A stretch of 7,513 bases of DNA from Acidimicrobiales bacterium (lineage in GTDB: Bacteria; Actinomycetota; Acidimicrobiia; Acidimicrobiales; Aldehydirespiratoraceae), in the NCBI GenBank assembly GCA_021604885.1, contig BQJV01000147.1, forward strand, positions 1 through 7,513, written 5' to 3'. The notes beneath the pieces were generated by a model that saw only the letters and a list, made by a program, of their open reading frames with translations, was not told where the DNA came from and did no database searches. Made by a program: the position numbers and the translations under genes. Below, piece by piece: positions 5,787 to 7,513 of this stretch (within the stretch, counting starts at the first letter, position 1; each line of letters starts with the position of its first letter).

Positions 5787-6889
5787 CCGACGCGCCACCG
5801 CTCACTGAATCGGACGACGCTCCATCCGACCAGCCCCTTCTGCGGGTTGAGGACCTCCGGGTCACGTTCGACAGTCCGCGCGGCATGGTTCGGGCTATCA
5901 ATGGCGTCGACTTCACCCTCGAGCAGGGCAAGACCCTGGCGATCGTCGGTGAGTCGGGCTCCGGCAAGTCCGTCACGGCGCGGACGATCATGAACCTGCT
6001 GCCGTCGACCGCGACCATCGAGGGCACCATCGGCTTCGACGACCTGGATCTCCGCAACGTCTCGAAGGCGCGGGCCAAACACCTGATGGGCGTCGACATC
6101 GCGATGGTCTTTCAGGACCCGATGACGTCGCTCAACCCGGTGAAGCGCATCGGCGCCCAGCTCACCGAGTCGATGCGGTACCACCTCGGCATGAGCAGGG
6201 CGGACGCCACGGAGCGCGCCATCGAACTCCTCGGCAAGGTGGGCATCCCGTCACCGGCGCAGCGCATCCGCCAGTACCCGCATGAGCTCTCCGGCGGTAT
6301 GCGTCAGCGCGTCGTGATCGCGATCGCACTCGCCTGTGAGCCGCGGCTTCTCATCGCCGACGAGCCGACGACGGCGCTCGACGTGACCGTGCAGAAGCAC
6401 ATCCTCGACCTGCTCGGCGACCTCCAGGCGGAGGAGGGGATGAGCATGATCCTCATCACCCACGACCTCGGCGTCGCCGCGGGCCGTGCGGACGAGATCG
6501 CCGTCATGTATGCGGGCCGCATTGTGGAGCGCACCTCGGCCACGCAGCTCTTTGCCGAGTCGCGCCATCCCTACACCGACGCCCTGCTGCGCTCGATTCC
6601 GCAGGTGTCGCAGCCGAGCCACACCCGGCTCACCCCGATCCCGGGCCGCCCGCCGGATCTGATCAACCTGCCGGACGCCTGCGCCTACGCGCCCCGGTGT
6701 CGATTCGCGCAGGCCGATTGTCTCGAGAGCGTTCCTCCCGTGCAGGGAGTCGCCGGGATGCACGAGTTCGCCTGCTTCTTCCCGGCCAACACCGACCGAG
6801 GGCGCGAGGCGTTGGCGTCCAACGTCGCCGCGGGCACCACGGCGGCCGGCCTCGAGATCGAGGGCTACGTCTCCGGAGGAGTCAGCTGA
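5783..6889 (+). CDS. Dpp/Opp-type ABC transporter ATPase (DppD/OppD-like) with a four-cysteine C-terminal domain
   Basis: A cytoplasmic ATPase of 368 aa. Walker A GESGSGKS is at 56-63, the Q-loop Gln at 111 (FQDPMTSLNP), the ABC signature LSGGMRQR at 169-176, Walker B LLIADEPT at 189-196 with Glu194, the D-loop at 198-200 and the switch His at 227 (THDLG). All residues needed for ATP hydrolysis are present. Beyond the core lies the oligopeptide-transporter C-terminal domain (HPYTDALL at 262-269, PIPGRPPD at 285-292) with Cys300, Cys306, Cys313 and Cys331. This spacing resembles the four cysteines that ligate a [4Fe-4S] cluster in characterised OppD/DppD proteins. The last 30 or so residues are a low-complexity Ala/Gly tail. 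GTG 5783 is used: it forms a GTGA overlap with the permease stop and has GAGAGG at 5770-5775. A longer frame starting at 5624 lies inside the permease gene and is rejected. Confidence 0.95.
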   Translation: MTDAPPLTESDDAPSDQPLLRVEDLRVTFDSPRGMVRAINGVDFTLEQGKTLAIVGESGSGKSVTARTIMNLLPSTATIEGTIGFDDLDLRNVSKARAKHLMGVDIAMVFQDPMTSLNPVKRIGAQLTESMRYHLGMSRADATERAIELLGKVGIPSPAQRIRQYPHELSGGMRQRVVIAIALACEPRLLIADEPTTALDVTVQKHILDLLGDLQAEEGMSMILITHDLGVAAGRADEIAVMYAGRIVERTSATQLFAESRHPYTDALLRSIPQVSQPSHTRLTPIPGRPPDLINLPDACAYAPRCRFAQADCLESVPPVQGVAGMHEFACFFPANTDRGREALASNVAAGTTAAGLEIEGYVSGGVS

Positions 6890-7513
6890 TGGCCGGAAGT
6901 GGAACCGCGCACCTGCGCGACGATCCCAATGTGATCCTGCGGGTGGAGAACCTCGTCGTCGAGTTTCCCGCCGGTCGTGGGCGTACCGTCCATGCCGTGT
7001 CGGACGTGAGCTTCGACGTCGCCGAGGGCGAGACGCTCGGCCTCGTGGGCGAGTCCGGTTGCGGCAAATCCACGACCGCGAAGGCGGTCATCCAGCTGCC
7101 CCGTCCGACGTCGGGCGTGGTGGAGTTCGAGGGGCAGAACCTCGCCCAGCTGCACGGCGAGGCGATGCGCCAGGTCCGGCCGAACATCCAGATGATCTTC
7201 CAGGACCCGATCGCGTCGCTCAACCCGCGCCAGAAGGTCCGCGACGTCGTCGCCGAAGGTCTCGAGGTCTGGGGCAACCGGGGCGCCTTCAGTGAGAGCC
7301 GCGTCGACGAGATGCTCGAAGCGGTCGGCCTCGACCCGCGCGTCGCCGGCGAACGTCAGCCCCACGAGTTCAGCGGCGGCCAGTGCCAGCGGATCTCGGT
7401 CGCCCGAGCCCTGGTGCTCGACCCGAAGGTGATCATCTGCGACGAGCCGGTGAGCGCGCTCGACGTGTCCGTCCAGGCGCAGATCCTCAACATGCTCGAG
7501 GACATGAAGGAGC
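6889..7513 (+). CDS. Dpp/Opp-type ABC transporter ATPase (DppF/OppF-like), 3' end outside the window
   Basis: The first 208 codons of the second ATPase; the reading frame is open to the window end, so the protein is incomplete here and not a pseudogene. Walker A GESGCGKS is at 54-61, the Q-loop Gln at 105 (FQDPIASLNPR), the ABC signature FSGGQCQRI at 161-169, and Walker B VIICDEP at 181-187 with Glu186, followed by SALDVSVQAQILN (189-201). Cys166 in the signature replaces the more usual Arg, probably neutral. The switch His and any C-terminal domain are off the edge. The early sequence VHAVSDVSFDVAEGETLGLVG (34-54) is typical of DppF. The ATG is in a TGATG overlap with the preceding ATPase, with GGAGGA at 6875-6880. 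It should pair with that ATPase as the asymmetric nucleotide-binding dimer of the importer. Confidence 0.95.
   Translation, partial: MAGSGTAHLRDDPNVILRVENLVVEFPAGRGRTVHAVSDVSFDVAEGETLGLVGESGCGKSTTAKAVIQLPRPTSGVVEFEGQNLAQLHGEAMRQVRPNIQMIFQDPIASLNPRQKVRDVVAEGLEVWGNRGAFSESRVDEMLEAVGLDPRVAGERQPHEFSGGQCQRISVARALVLDPKVIICDEPVSALDVSVQAQILNMLEDMKE

Noticed and set aside
1..7513. CRISPR array, tRNA/rRNA genes, insertion sequence or prophage
   Set aside because: I saw no spaced direct repeats, cloverleaf or rRNA-like sequence, transposase motifs or terminal inverted repeats; the only tandem repeat is the coding GDDTG array.

Overview
The window is GC-rich, gene-dense and entirely plus-strand. GTG starts are common, strong GGAG-type ribosome binding sites are present, and adjacent genes overlap by 1 or 4 bases. 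Codon use, the Asp/Gly/Thr-rich linker after the lipoprotein cysteine, and enzymes resembling mycobacterial steroid-catabolism dehydrogenases suggest a high-GC actinomycete, possibly a marine Acidimicrobiia-type organism. The taxonomic call is inference from style and recalled family resemblance; no search was run.

Region 1 (1-1799) holds a short G-rich leader with a strong hairpin, then two short-chain dehydrogenase/reductase (SDR) genes separated by 2 nt. The first is a long SDR (307 aa) of the Hsd4A / MFE-2-like (3R)-hydroxyacyl-CoA dehydrogenase type. The second (260 aa) closely resembles IpdF (Rv3559c type), which acts on the CoA thioester of the steroid C/D-ring remnant. They look like two steps of one CoA-ester catabolic route, with steroid or related polycyclic/branched acyl-CoA breakdown as the best guess.

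Region 2 (1800-1941) is the only sizeable intergenic gap. It is AT-richer than its surroundings and contains a small inverted repeat. It probably carries the promoter of the transporter operon.

Region 3 (1942-7513, running off the right edge) is a full dipeptide/oligopeptide-type (Dpp/Opp, PepT family) ABC importer in the usual order: substrate-binding lipoprotein, two permeases, two ATPases. The second ATPase is cut by the window end. Every junction after the binding-protein gene is translationally coupled: a 13-codon mini-ORF with its own ribosome binding site ends in a GTGA overlap with the first permease, followed by TGATG, GTGA and TGATG junctions. The binding protein would capture a ligand at the outer face of the membrane, the permeases would carry it in, and the two ATPases would drive transport. 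The SDR neighbours raise the possibility that the ligand is not a peptide, but this is unproven.

I see no RNA genes, CRISPR arrays, insertion sequences or phage genes. The most unusual items are the coupled mini-ORF before the first permease, an apparent extra pair of membrane helices inside that permease, the atypical NNAG-motif replacement in the first SDR, and a G-quadruplex-like motif plus hairpin at the left edge. Nothing here amounts to a demonstrably new system.
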